DNA of 64,000 nucleotides, from contig NZ_JAALGD010000006.1 of NCBI RefSeq assembly GCF_011059135.1, forward strand, positions 153,742 to 217,741, given 5' to 3'. Source of the DNA: Brevibacillus sp. SYP-B805. GTDB taxonomy: Bacteria > Bacillota > Bacilli > Brevibacillales > Brevibacillaceae. Positions 57,327-64,000 of the stretch are shown piece after piece. Position 1 is the first letter of the stretch, and each line of letters begins with the position of its first letter. The translations under genes were made by a program, and so were the position numbers. The notes under the pieces are model-generated. The model ran no database searches. It saw only the letters and a list, made by a program, of their open reading frames with translations, and was not told the origin of the DNA.

Positions 57327-57436
57327 TACGCTCTAGCGTAGCGCGTAGGCGCAAGCGAGCGTTGGCCCTACGTATGGCCTCCGGAAAATAACGGCCCTTG
57401 CCGCGGAGAAATTCCGTAGCAGGGGCCTGTTTTTTA
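57327..57436 (+). ncRNA. Structured noncoding stretch with terminator
   Basis: The 220-base gap contains TACGC-TCTA-GCGTA (57327-57340), CGTAGG (57344-57349) paired with CCTACG (57367-57372), and a strong terminator GGCCCTTGC (57393-57401)/GCAGGGGCC (57419-57427) then T6. It may be the 3' leader of the YolD transcript or a separate small RNA. Confidence 0.4.
57393..57436 (+). terminator. Terminator after the YolD-like gene
   Basis: Nine-pair stem with one G-T pair (57393-57401/57419-57427) and a nested CGGA/TCCG hairpin, followed by TGTTTTTT. Confidence 0.75.
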
Positions 57437-57503
57437 CTTGGTACACGCATAAGTCACGTCGTCTTCGCGTATCTTCGTTACAAAAACGGAAGGAGGCGGT
57501 GAA

Positions 57504-57731
57504 ATGATCGAAGGCAAACGGATTGGCCTAACGCCGGATGACGACACCAAAGCGAAACTGATACGTTTATCTATCGCGTGTAAGAAGCATCCGACGACTC
57601 TGGCGCTAGAACTCGTGAGGTTATGCGTGAACAATCCGAACATCATCGAGTTTGTTCAGCGACAGTACGGGGCCGATGAGCGATTTAGGGTGCGGTATCG
57701 AATCGAAGGGGATGCGGTGATTTACGACTAA
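57504..57731 (+). CDS. Ribbon-helix-helix-like small protein
   Basis: 75 residues behind GGAAGGAGGCGGTGAA. IGLTPDDDTKAKLIRLSIAC, KKHPTTLALELVRLC is the strand-helix-helix layout of CopG/Arc-type DNA-binding proteins. It directly precedes the VirB2/VirB4-like pair and could be its regulator. Its stop overlaps a minus-strand peptide stop. Confidence 0.6.
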   Translation: MIEGKRIGLTPDDDTKAKLIRLSIACKKHPTTLALELVRLCVNNPNIIEFVQRQYGADERFRVRYRIEGDAVIYD

Positions 57732-57817
57732 CGCGTAAGATCAACGATAAGTTTCAGCGCGAGAAGTCCGGTTCCTCCGGCAACGAGCGCATAGCCAGCG
57801 TAAACGAGAAGCGGCAT
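57728..57817 (-). CDS. 29-residue membrane peptide, minus strand
   Basis: TTAGGAGGAATCTCG precedes an ATG for a short hydrophobic peptide (PLLVYAGYALVAGGTGLLAL then KLIVDLTR), a single transmembrane helix with a basic end. Its stop overlaps the stop of the ribbon-helix-helix gene. Same tail-to-tail design as 19421-19507. Confidence 0.45.
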   Translation of the reverse strand: MPLLVYAGYALVAGGTGLLALKLIVDLTR

Positions 57818-57875
57818 CGAGATTCCTCCTAATGTGTTTGAACGATATTATGCCCAACGGAAAGGGGAGGTATTC

Positions 57876-58292
57876 GTGTTTCTGACGATTGCTTTACCGA
57901 AATTTAAACGCGACCGATACGAGGTGATACCGTGGCGCGATTTTTTCGACGAGATGGGGAGTGTGTTGACTCCGCGACAAAAACGAACGATCAACGCTCT
58001 CCTTGCGGGAACAGCGGCGGCATACGTGTTGCGCTTGGGGCACGCGGAAGCGTCTGGGATCGCAGACAAGATCGTCAACGCGTTCAATCCTATAATCGAC
58101 TTGACCCAGGGGCTCGCGTACCCGATATCGTTTCTCATGATCACGGGAGGGTTCCTGCTCATTATGATCGGCCAGCGGTCGAAGGGACTCGCAATGTTGA
58201 AGTGGGCGGCGATCGGCTACATCGGGATTCAGTTCGCGCCCGCGATCATGCAGATACTGGTGAGCGTAGGCAAGGCGATGGTGGCGCGCTAG
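57876..58292 (+). CDS. VirB2/TrbC-like membrane protein
   Basis: 138 residues from GTG 57876 behind GGGGAGGTATTC. A soluble basic N-terminus is followed by a helix near 45-60 and two long hydrophobic segments (PIIDLTQGLAYPISFLMITG, FLLIMIG; then LKWAAIGYIGIQFAPAIMQI), spaced as in VirB2/TrbC pilin-like proteins of Gram-positive conjugative elements. The adjacent ATPase resembles VirB4, the partner expected in such systems. Confidence 0.55.
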   Translation: MFLTIALPKFKRDRYEVIPWRDFFDEMGSVLTPRQKRTINALLAGTAAAYVLRLGHAEASGIADKIVNAFNPIIDLTQGLAYPISFLMITGGFLLIMIGQRSKGLAMLKWAAIGYIGIQFAPAIMQILVSVGKAMVAR

Positions 58293-58321
58293 TCCACCTG
58301 CGGATAACACCGGATGCACGC

Positions 58322-60451
58322 TTGAGTAACGAAGCCGTCGAGCAATTCGCGCAAACTCTCTGCGTGTATCAATCGCCTCTCGAACGATGGAACCCGGCCA
58401 AGCGCCGAATTGAGCGTGCGCCCTTTGTGTCATTCGAAACCGTATTGTCGCGGAAGGACTCGGCATTTACCGTTACAGTACTACGGGAATACGAATCTCT
58501 GGCGCGGAAAGCCATCGAATCAACGTGGCCGAACGTAACGATTACGGAGATTGCCGACCCGTTTACCTCGCGACCTGAAATAACGGCAACGCTCGAATTG
58601 AACTACCATTACATGTTCGCGATTCGCGTGGACCGGCGCGAAATATCGTTTCTGGCGTCTCTCCTCGAAACCATCAACGCGCTTGACGAAGTTGACGGGG
58701 TGTACGTGCAGACGCTCGCGGTCCCGGCCGAAAAGGACTGGTACGAAGGCGCGGCGCAAGCATACGAACGGTTTAAAGCGGGCGAGATGCCGCAGAAACT
58801 CGCGTTGAACAAGCGGACGGCTGGCCGGACCGCGTTAAAACTCGCCACGAAAACGGTCCTCGGCGCAATTTCGGTCGTAACCGAACTCATGACGGGAGAG
58901 GAACCGGAACCCATCAACATCGACGGCGGAGAGCGCGCGGCCATCCTTCGCGACGGCAAATTACGGTCGGAAACACTGAATAAGACGCGAGGGGACGCGT
59001 ACGACGTAACGGTGCGCATAGGCGTTGTGTGCGCGGACAAATCGCGAGCCAAAGCAATCATGCGAATGGTCACGATGGCGTTCCGTGAACTTGACGGAGA
59101 CAACCACCTGGTCGCGAATGAAACTGATGCAGACCGTACATGGCGGAAGATGCGGGAGCGTACGATGGGCCTCCGTCTGCAGCGCAATTACATGAGCATA
59201 CCGGAAGTCTCGCGCCTATTCCTATTGCCGACGCGACCGTTGCAAGAGCGCTACCACATCGAGAACGTCCGCCTACTCGAAACAGGAATACCGGCGGAAA
59301 TATCGGCGGGCGGCCTGCGGTTGGGCACGGTAACGCATAAGGGCGTCGCGCAAACGGTCTACATGCCAACGGATAATTACGATGAACTCTGCTTGCCGCG
59401 CGTAGTGATTGGCGGAATGGGCAGCGGAAAGACAACGTTCGGCGCGAACCTGCTCGTCGAGGCCGTGCGGAATGGTTTCGGTGGCCTTGCGATTGATCCC
59501 GCGAAAGGACAGATCGGCGATATGGTGGCGGCCGCGTTACCGAGTGACCGCGTAACACGGATACGCATTGACGGCATGACCCCGTTCGCTCTCGATTTCT
59601 GCGAAGTCGCCCGATCACCTCGCGCAAGGAACCGGTTGGCTAACGCGATCATCTCGTTCTTCAATACGGCGACCGACGAGGCTGGAGCGCAGACCGCCCG
59701 TTATCTCCGCGCGACGATCTTCGCGATGCAAACGTCGAAGCTAGCGGAAATCATGCGGATACTTGAGGACGCGGCGTACCGTGACGAGTTGATATCGAAG
59801 ATGCCCGCCGGGATCCATCGATCAACGCTCGAAGACTTTTCGCGGATGACCGATGCCAAACGGGCGCAAGTGATGGCCCCAATTTACAACCGACTCGATA
59901 CGATCCTGGGCGACGAGTATCTGGCGGAGTGTTTCGCGTCCGACAACTCGATTGATATGGTCGCGCTGATGAGCGAGAAGAAAGCGGTGGTCATCGACGT
60001 TCCAAAAGCAGCGCTCGGGGCCGAATCGGTTGACCTTATCGTAAATCTTCTCGCGGTCAAGATGGATCTTGCGATGATATTGCGGAAGGAAACCGATCAA
60101 TTCCCGTTCTTCATCGTGTTTGACGAGCCGCACCAGTTCCTTCGATCGGCGCGCACGTGGAGATCAGCGGCGGTCGAATCGCGGAAATGGCGGGTGGCCT
60201 ACGCGTGGCTGTTTCATTCGTGGGAGCAGATACCGGGCGACCTGGCGGAGATTATTCGGAGCGCCGGTCCGCATTATCACGTGTTCCGCGCGAGTAAGAA
60301 GACGTTCCGGGAGCTGGCGGAGGAGCTTGCGCCGTTTACCGTGGAGGATTTCGTGAAGATGCCGCGATTCCACGCGCTCAATGTGTTACGGGTGGGTGAC
60401 GCGCAGCATACGGTGTTCATGGCGAAGATGGCTAGTCAAGGTATTTTATAA
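58322..60451 (+). CDS. VirB4/HerA-like ATPase
   Basis: 709 residues from TTG 58322. The start is uncertain: LVHLRITPDAR just upstream looks coding and would need CTG 58298 or another non-standard codon. Walker A GGMGSGKTT is at 364-372 and Walker B FFIVFDEPHQF with Asp601-Glu602. A 330-residue N-terminal region contains a small hydrophobic patch. The pattern is that of DUF87/VirB4-type motor ATPases of type IV secretion or DNA translocation. Together with the VirB2-like gene it forms a two-gene unit after the lysis module. Confidence 0.7.
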   Translation: MSNEAVEQFAQTLCVYQSPLERWNPAKRRIERAPFVSFETVLSRKDSAFTVTVLREYESLARKAIESTWPNVTITEIADPFTSRPEITATLELNYHYMFAIRVDRREISFLASLLETINALDEVDGVYVQTLAVPAEKDWYEGAAQAYERFKAGEMPQKLALNKRTAGRTALKLATKTVLGAISVVTELMTGEEPEPINIDGGERAAILRDGKLRSETLNKTRGDAYDVTVRIGVVCADKSRAKAIMRMVTMAFRELDGDNHLVANETDADRTWRKMRERTMGLRLQRNYMSIPEVSRLFLLPTRPLQERYHIENVRLLETGIPAEISAGGLRLGTVTHKGVAQTVYMPTDNYDELCLPRVVIGGMGSGKTTFGANLLVEAVRNGFGGLAIDPAKGQIGDMVAAALPSDRVTRIRIDGMTPFALDFCEVARSPRARNRLANAIISFFNTATDEAGAQTARYLRATIFAMQTSKLAEIMRILEDAAYRDELISKMPAGIHRSTLEDFSRMTDAKRAQVMAPIYNRLDTILGDEYLAECFASDNSIDMVALMSEKKAVVIDVPKAALGAESVDLIVNLLAVKMDLAMILRKETDQFPFFIVFDEPHQFLRSARTWRSAAVESRKWRVAYAWLFHSWEQIPGDLAEIIRSAGPHYHVFRASKKTFRELAEELAPFTVEDFVKMPRFHALNVLRVGDAQHTVFMAKMASQGIL

Positions 60452-60497
60452 AGGAATTGAATATGTTTCCGTTGAAAAGTACCCCTGAGGTGATCTT

Positions 60498-61127
60498 ATG
60501 GTTTGGAACCCTTTTAAAAGGGAAAGGCCGAAGGGGTATATCAAATTTTTGGGCATGGAAAGTTGGTGGTTGTCGTTAACGGATGATCAGAGAAGCCAAT
60601 GTAGATCAGCATTTGAGTATGCAATAAACTCCAGCCCTGATGTTGTGGATAAAACCAACATCTCGGATTCGACAATGAGCAAGCAAAGCCTTTTACGACT
60701 TTTTGCAACAGCAGCTATGGATACGGATTTTAAGGAATCGCTATTTCAAATGGCGGAAAATGAAGCTGTGAGAGTGGGAGACTACGCGGAATTACACTAT
60801 ATATACTTAGCGTGGTGGAACATGTATAAACGGTTGTGGAAGCAAGATCCAAACTATTTTCAAAAATTGGAGGAATGTCTAAAAAAGGACATGGCTATTC
60901 ACGAAATTTTTTATGAAAAAATTAAAGCGGAAGGATGGAGAACACTTCCTGGGTATCCTGCATTTAAAGAATTGGCGTTACTTTATGAAAGGATTGGCAA
61001 TATCGAGTCTGCGATATTGGTAGTTGAAGACGCAATCGCTCGAAGTGTCGTCGAAGAGACATCATTCGAAAGAAGGTTATCAAGACTAAGAAAGATGAAG
61101 GAGAAAACCGATGGGTGTCGCCATTAA
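60498..61127 (+). CDS. Helical protein near the attachment site (possible moron)
   Basis: 209 residues, AT-rich codons unlike the phage genes before it; CCTGAGGTGATCTT ribosome site. Helical repeats such as YPAFKELALLYERIGNIESA then ILVVEDAIARSVVEE resemble a TPR-like pair. It lies beside the attachment site, the usual spot for lysogenic-conversion genes. Function unknown. Confidence 0.65.
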   Translation: MVWNPFKRERPKGYIKFLGMESWWLSLTDDQRSQCRSAFEYAINSSPDVVDKTNISDSTMSKQSLLRLFATAAMDTDFKESLFQMAENEAVRVGDYAELHYIYLAWWNMYKRLWKQDPNYFQKLEECLKKDMAIHEIFYEKIKAEGWRTLPGYPAFKELALLYERIGNIESAILVVEDAIARSVVEETSFERRLSRLRKMKEKTDGCRH

Positions 61128-61130
61128 AAT

Positions 61131-61160
61131 TTGCAGTAATCCGGTCCTATACGCTATAAT
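61131..61160 (+). promoter_or_regulatory. Promoter-like sequence near the attachment site
   Basis: TTGCAG (61131-61136), 18 bases, TATAAT (61155-61160). No clear gene follows for 390 bases; it may make a short RNA or be part of the att region. Confidence 0.4.
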
Positions 61161-61185
61161 TGTCACGGGAATGAGCATGCGTGTG

Positions 61186-61217
61186 GGACTAACGAATGGA
61201 CTATCGTTGGACTAACG
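61186..61217 (+). repeat. Three GGACTAACG-type direct repeats
   Basis: GGACTAACG (61186), GGACTATCG (61198) and GGACTAACG (61209) occur at 11-12 bp spacing, 65-100 bp left of the tRNA fragment. Spacing, sequence and place fit arm-type integrase binding sites of a phage attachment site. Confidence 0.55.
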
Positions 61218-61278
61218 TGATTTCCGGAGATGGACAAGCGGGGCGACAAAACGGGGTGGGTTAACGGGACCCCAATCG

Positions 61279-61328
61279 CTACTTGACAGGGTGGGGGTCG
61301 CTGGTTCGAACCCAGTCCGGATCACCAT
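61279..61328 (+). other. attR: 3' part of a tRNA gene (probably tRNA-Val GAC)
   Basis: From about 61279 the sequence reads as the 3' half of a tRNA: an anticodon loop TTGACAG, stem GGTGG, variable loop, T-arm GCTGG-TTCGAAC-CCAGT, acceptor CCGGATC, A and CCA. The 5' side needed to pair with GGTGG (CCACC) is not present; phage sequence replaces it. This marks the right end of a prophage integrated into a tRNA gene. The exact core start cannot be set without the left site. Confidence 0.75.
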
Positions 61329-61341
61329 ACATAAGTAGTGG

Positions 61342-61375
61342 AAACCCTTGAGAAATCAAGGGTTTTTGATTTTTC
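61342..61375 (+). terminator. tRNA terminator
   Basis: AAACCCTTGA (61342-61351), GAAA loop, TCAAGGGTTT (61356-61365), then TTGATTTTTC. The original terminator of the host tRNA gene. The rest of 61376-61494 shows no gene that I can support. Confidence 0.8.
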
Positions 61376-61494
61376 ATTTTGTGGTCGGGACAAAAAATGG
61401 GGGTGAAAACGCCTTGTGGTCACAGTATGGTCTCAAGGGTTTCACCCAGAAATTACGTGGTTCCAAACAGCATTTTCAGTATTCGAAAAAATAA

Positions 61495-61523
61495 TTGCAA
61501 TTTTTTGGTAAGTATTTTATTGT
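61495..61523 (+). promoter_or_regulatory. Promoter of the AriA/AriB-like operon
   Basis: TTGCAA (61495-61500), 17 bases, TATTGT (61518-61523), 27 bases before the gene start. Confidence 0.6.
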
Positions 61524-61549
61524 AGATCTGAAATTAAGGAGGGATTAAC

Positions 61550-62854
61550 TTGAAAACTTTAAAACTAAAGCACTTTTCTATAAAGGGCCTGTTTGGTTAC
61601 AAAAACATAGAAATTCCGTTTAATGAGAACATTAAAATCTTGGTGGGAGAAAATGGTATCGGGAAGACGACCATTTTGAATATTCTGTATTATACACTTG
61701 CATGTAAATTTGAAAAATTAGAGGATATTGATTTTGAGACAATTAGACTAGAGTTTTATTCAGGCAATTATATTGAGATTAATAAGTCGGAATTAGAAAT
61801 GTATTTTCCGAGTACGAATATTGAATATTTACGGAATTACTTAAGTGATAGGGAGTGGCATGACTTACTTAGGCATAAGGAAATGGGGAGAATTCCTCAT
61901 ATATTTGTTGAAAGATTGGCTAGGAGAACTGATTTAAATGAAAAACAGGTATATCAGGAGATAAAGAAATTTATAACGAGTGACTCAAGTCGTGAAACAA
62001 ATGATTATATTAACAACTTTAAAAATATTATTGAATCGGAATTTAACTGTGAAATATTTTATTTCCCTACTTACCGAAGAATTGAAGAAGACTTACATAA
62101 ACTTGGTATTGAGGAGTATAATGGAAAATTAATTCAATTTGGAATGACAGATGTTGAAAGAGCATTTAAGAGAATAACTCAAGAAATTAAAGACTCAGCT
62201 ATTCAATGGTTTTCGAAGGTAAACGGTGAAATGTTGAGCCAACTAATATCGGGCATTAATGTAACCGAAGAAATGATTAACAGTATCCAAAGAGACGCTC
62301 TTAAAATTGTCTTAGATAGAGTTGGTAACAATATTAGTGATGAGTACAAGGAAAGAATAGATGACCTAATAAAAAATGATCTACTACGTAATACTACTTA
62401 TGAACCATTAGTGTATTTTCTTTCAAATCTTATAAAAATTTATCAACAGCAGCGGGAAAAAGATGAAGCAATCCAACAATTTGCTGAAATTTGTAATAAG
62501 TATCTAGTTGGGAAAAAAGTTGAGTATGATGAGAGTTCAGTAGAGATTAGTATTAAGCAAAATGGTAGAAAAATAGACATAAGTAAACTTTCATCGGGTG
62601 AAAAGCAAATTGTATCGTTATTTTCAAGAATATTTCTTGACTCTAATAAAGAATTTATTATTTTGTTTGACGAACCAGAACTTTCCTTATCAATTGATTG
62701 GCAGAGTCAATTACTGCCTGATATTTTAAACTCCAAGAGATGTTCATTTATGTTTGTAGTAACCCATTCTCCATTTATTTTTGAAAATGACCTTGATATA
62801 TATGCAAAGGGTCTAAGTTCGTATATTTCGGAGGAACCTTATGGATTATGCTGA
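61550..62854 (+). CDS. ariA: AAA ATPase, AriA of a PARIS-like defence system
   Basis: 434 residues from TTG behind AAGGAGGGATTAAC. ABC/SMC-type AAA_15 ATPase: Walker A VGENGIGKTTILNIL (about 31-45), ABC signature LSSGEKQIVSLFSR (about 347-360), Walker B IILFDEPELSLS (about 375-386) and switch-His THSPFIFEN. The gene overlaps a DUF4435 gene by 14 bases. In PARIS, AriA senses phage anti-restriction proteins and releases AriB. Very AT-rich, unlike the prophage, so of separate origin. Confidence 0.85.
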   Translation: MKTLKLKHFSIKGLFGYKNIEIPFNENIKILVGENGIGKTTILNILYYTLACKFEKLEDIDFETIRLEFYSGNYIEINKSELEMYFPSTNIEYLRNYLSDREWHDLLRHKEMGRIPHIFVERLARRTDLNEKQVYQEIKKFITSDSSRETNDYINNFKNIIESEFNCEIFYFPTYRRIEEDLHKLGIEEYNGKLIQFGMTDVERAFKRITQEIKDSAIQWFSKVNGEMLSQLISGINVTEEMINSIQRDALKIVLDRVGNNISDEYKERIDDLIKNDLLRNTTYEPLVYFLSNLIKIYQQQREKDEAIQQFAEICNKYLVGKKVEYDESSVEISIKQNGRKIDISKLSSGEKQIVSLFSRIFLDSNKEFIILFDEPELSLSIDWQSQLLPDILNSKRCSFMFVVTHSPFIFENDLDIYAKGLSSYISEEPYGLC

Positions 62855-63794
62855 TAAATTAAGAGAAAGAAGAGATAGTCATGTAGTGGTATTTCGAAAA
62901 TTTGTGAGTCTATTCAAAGATAATAAAAATGATCTTTATTGTTTTGTAGAGGGAGAGGACAGTGTATATTACGGACCAAGAATCTATCAAACATATAAAA
63001 CAAATTTTCATTTCTTTAGATGTTCTGGAAAAGATGGAGTTTTAAGGTTAGTAAAGATGATATCTGAAAGTCAAGAATATCTAGAAGCTAAAGTATTCTA
63101 TTTTGTTGACAGGGACTTTGATGAATCAATTAATGATCCAAAAATATACGAAACTCCATGCTACTCAATTGAAAATTTATATACTTCTAGAGAAGTCTTC
63201 GAAAGAATTTTAAAATGTGAATTTCAATTAACTAATGTAGACGAAGATTTTAATAAAGTTGTAGATTTATATGTTAAAAGGCAACAAGAATTCCATGATG
63301 CAGTTCTGTTATTGAACGCGTGGATTGCATGTCATAAAGAAAGACAAAAGAATAATCCTAACGTCACTAAATTAAATTTAAAAGAAAATCTAAAGAAGGA
63401 AGTATTTTATAGATTGGTCGATATTAAGCTAGGCCAAGTAAGTCAAAAATATAGTCTAGATGATCTTCAAAAAATATTCCCTGAGGTGGGAGAATTTAGC
63501 GAAGAAGAACTTAACACCAAAATGATACATTTTGGGTCTGTTGACCGCCAAAAAACATTTAGAGGTAAATTTGAAATATTATTTTTAAAAAAGATACTTG
63601 AACAGATTGCATCTGACGCAAATAAAAAATCACCCGAATTATTTAAAGAAAAAGTAAAAAATACTTTAAACTTATCTGGTAACTTACTTTCAATTCTTTC
63701 TCCTTATGCAGAGACACCTGAATGCCTTGAAATATATATACGTCGATATTTAATTGATCAGGAGAGAATAGGATTACCCATTGCGAGTGCCTAA
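62841..63794 (+). CDS. ariB: DUF4435 TOPRIM-like nuclease, AriB of a PARIS-like defence system
   Basis: 317 residues behind GGAGGAACCTT. DUF4435 signatures: YCFVEGEDSVYYGPRIYQTY (TOPRIM Glu, about 34-53), FRCSGKDGVLRLVKMISES, FYFVDRDFDES (DxD) and CYSIENLYTS. In known PARIS systems the freed AriB dimer is a tRNA-cutting nuclease that stops infection. Lengths of both proteins match AriA/AriB. AT-rich as its partner; a strong terminator ends the operon. Confidence 0.85.
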   Translation: MDYADKLRERRDSHVVVFRKFVSLFKDNKNDLYCFVEGEDSVYYGPRIYQTYKTNFHFFRCSGKDGVLRLVKMISESQEYLEAKVFYFVDRDFDESINDPKIYETPCYSIENLYTSREVFERILKCEFQLTNVDEDFNKVVDLYVKRQQEFHDAVLLLNAWIACHKERQKNNPNVTKLNLKENLKKEVFYRLVDIKLGQVSQKYSLDDLQKIFPEVGEFSEEELNTKMIHFGSVDRQKTFRGKFEILFLKKILEQIASDANKKSPELFKEKVKNTLNLSGNLLSILSPYAETPECLEIYIRRYLIDQERIGLPIASA

Positions 63795-63814
63795 TCATCA
63801 AAGATGTATTATTA

Positions 63815-63853
63815 AACAATCAGAGGAGACTCAAAGAGTCTCCTCTGATTGTT
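63815..63853. terminator. Perfect 18-bp hairpin terminator
   Basis: AACAATCAGAGGAGACTC (63815-63832), AAA loop, then its exact complement (63836-63853). Symmetric, so it may end transcription from both the defence operon and the facing IS element. Confidence 0.8.
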
Positions 63854-63873
63854 GAGAAAGCCTTGTTTTAAGC

Positions 63874-64000
63874 TGGACTTTCCCTAATTTACTTGACACG
63901 AAGTTAAGACCAATCTGTTATGAATGTTGTTTTTCATATTCCACTGGGCTCATATAACCCAATGCGGAATGCATTCTTTTCGTATTATAAAACATTTCGA
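63874..64000 (-). mobile_element. IS3-family element, end cut by the window
   Basis: TGGACTTTCCC (from 63874) to TTGACAC resembles an IS3 (IS150-group) terminal repeat. On the minus strand a frame enters from the window edge and ends at 63918. The rest of the element is outside. Confidence 0.7.
63918..64000 (-). CDS. IS3-family transposase, C-terminal end (partial)
   Basis: The last 26 residues of the frame are visible on the minus strand, including MFYNTKRMHSALGYMSPVEY, the DDE-transposase tail pattern YN-x-x-R-x-HSALGY-x-SP of the IS3/IS150 group. The catalytic residues lie beyond the window edge. Confidence 0.85.
   Translation of the reverse strand, partial: EMFYNTKRMHSALGYMSPVEYEKQHS

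Noticed and set aside
57932..58321. Long N-terminal extension of the VirB4-like frame
   Set aside because: This stretch is the VirB2-like gene read in another frame; its composition is Arg/Asp-rich and not protein-like.
61219..61328. A complete tRNA gene
   Set aside because: Only the 3' part folds. No matching acceptor, D-arm or 5' anticodon stem precedes it at the right distance.
1..64000. CRISPR array
   Set aside because: No set of regularly spaced 23-40 base repeats was seen; the direct repeats at 31453 and 61186 are too few or too close.

Overview
The window is most of a temperate, contractile-tailed phage (a myovirus with a PBSX/XkdK-like tail) of a Gram-positive, Bacillus-like host, probably Paenibacillus or Brevibacillus. 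It runs from the early replication genes to the right attachment site and a short stretch of host DNA. The evidence for the host group is the strong AGGAGG/GGTGAT ribosome sites on nearly every gene, a Bacillus-type LexA box, an SLH-domain endolysin and the XkdK-XkdX gene order. The phage DNA is fairly GC-rich; the last 2.5 kb is strikingly AT-rich and was acquired separately. The phage lacks its left end here, so no integrase or left attachment site is seen.

Layout. 1-5804: replication entry (DnaC-like loader, DnaB-like helicase, TOPRIM primase). 5863-7153: control region with two small minus-strand XRE regulators diverging from a sigma-like protein. 7383-26728: DNA metabolism (ssDNA-binding candidate, PD-(D/E)XK nucleases, family A DNA polymerase, RuvC-like resolvase, class II ribonucleotide reductase, dUTPase, ThyA, dNMP kinase, C5 and N6 DNA methyltransferases, a sigma-region-4 protein) mixed with many small membrane, zinc-ribbon and unknown proteins. 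27267-29101: two duplicated cassettes, each a minus-strand XRE regulator facing a plus-strand gene across a promoter pair with matching operators, separated by a structured noncoding stretch. 29203-32231: small proteins and a two-wing HTH protein. 32251-56597: packaging, head, tail, baseplate, fibre and lysis genes. This is interrupted by a serine resolvase with a structured noncoding region, an HNH-recombinase fusion gene, a LAGLIDADG homing endonuclease and a TM2 membrane protein. 56700-61127: post-lysis genes, including a LexA-controlled YolD-like gene and a VirB2/VirB4-like pair.

61131-61549 holds direct repeats and the 3' part of a tRNA gene (probably tRNA-Val, GAC) with its terminator, which marks the right attachment site. 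Beyond it lie two AT-rich overlapping genes that match the AriA (AAA ATPase)/AriB (DUF4435 TOPRIM) pair of the PARIS anti-phage system, a strong hairpin terminator, and the end of an IS3-family element that is cut by the window edge.

How it works together. The early genes recruit and drive a phage replisome fed by the phage nucleotide-synthesis enzymes. Two sigma-like proteins and several small XRE/AbrB repressors are candidates for timing. The late operon is punctuated by internal terminators around the head and tail genes, and the tail chaperone carries a canonical -1 frameshift site. A recurring oddity is that at least six genes appear to start at ATC, ATT or CTG behind strong ribosome sites.
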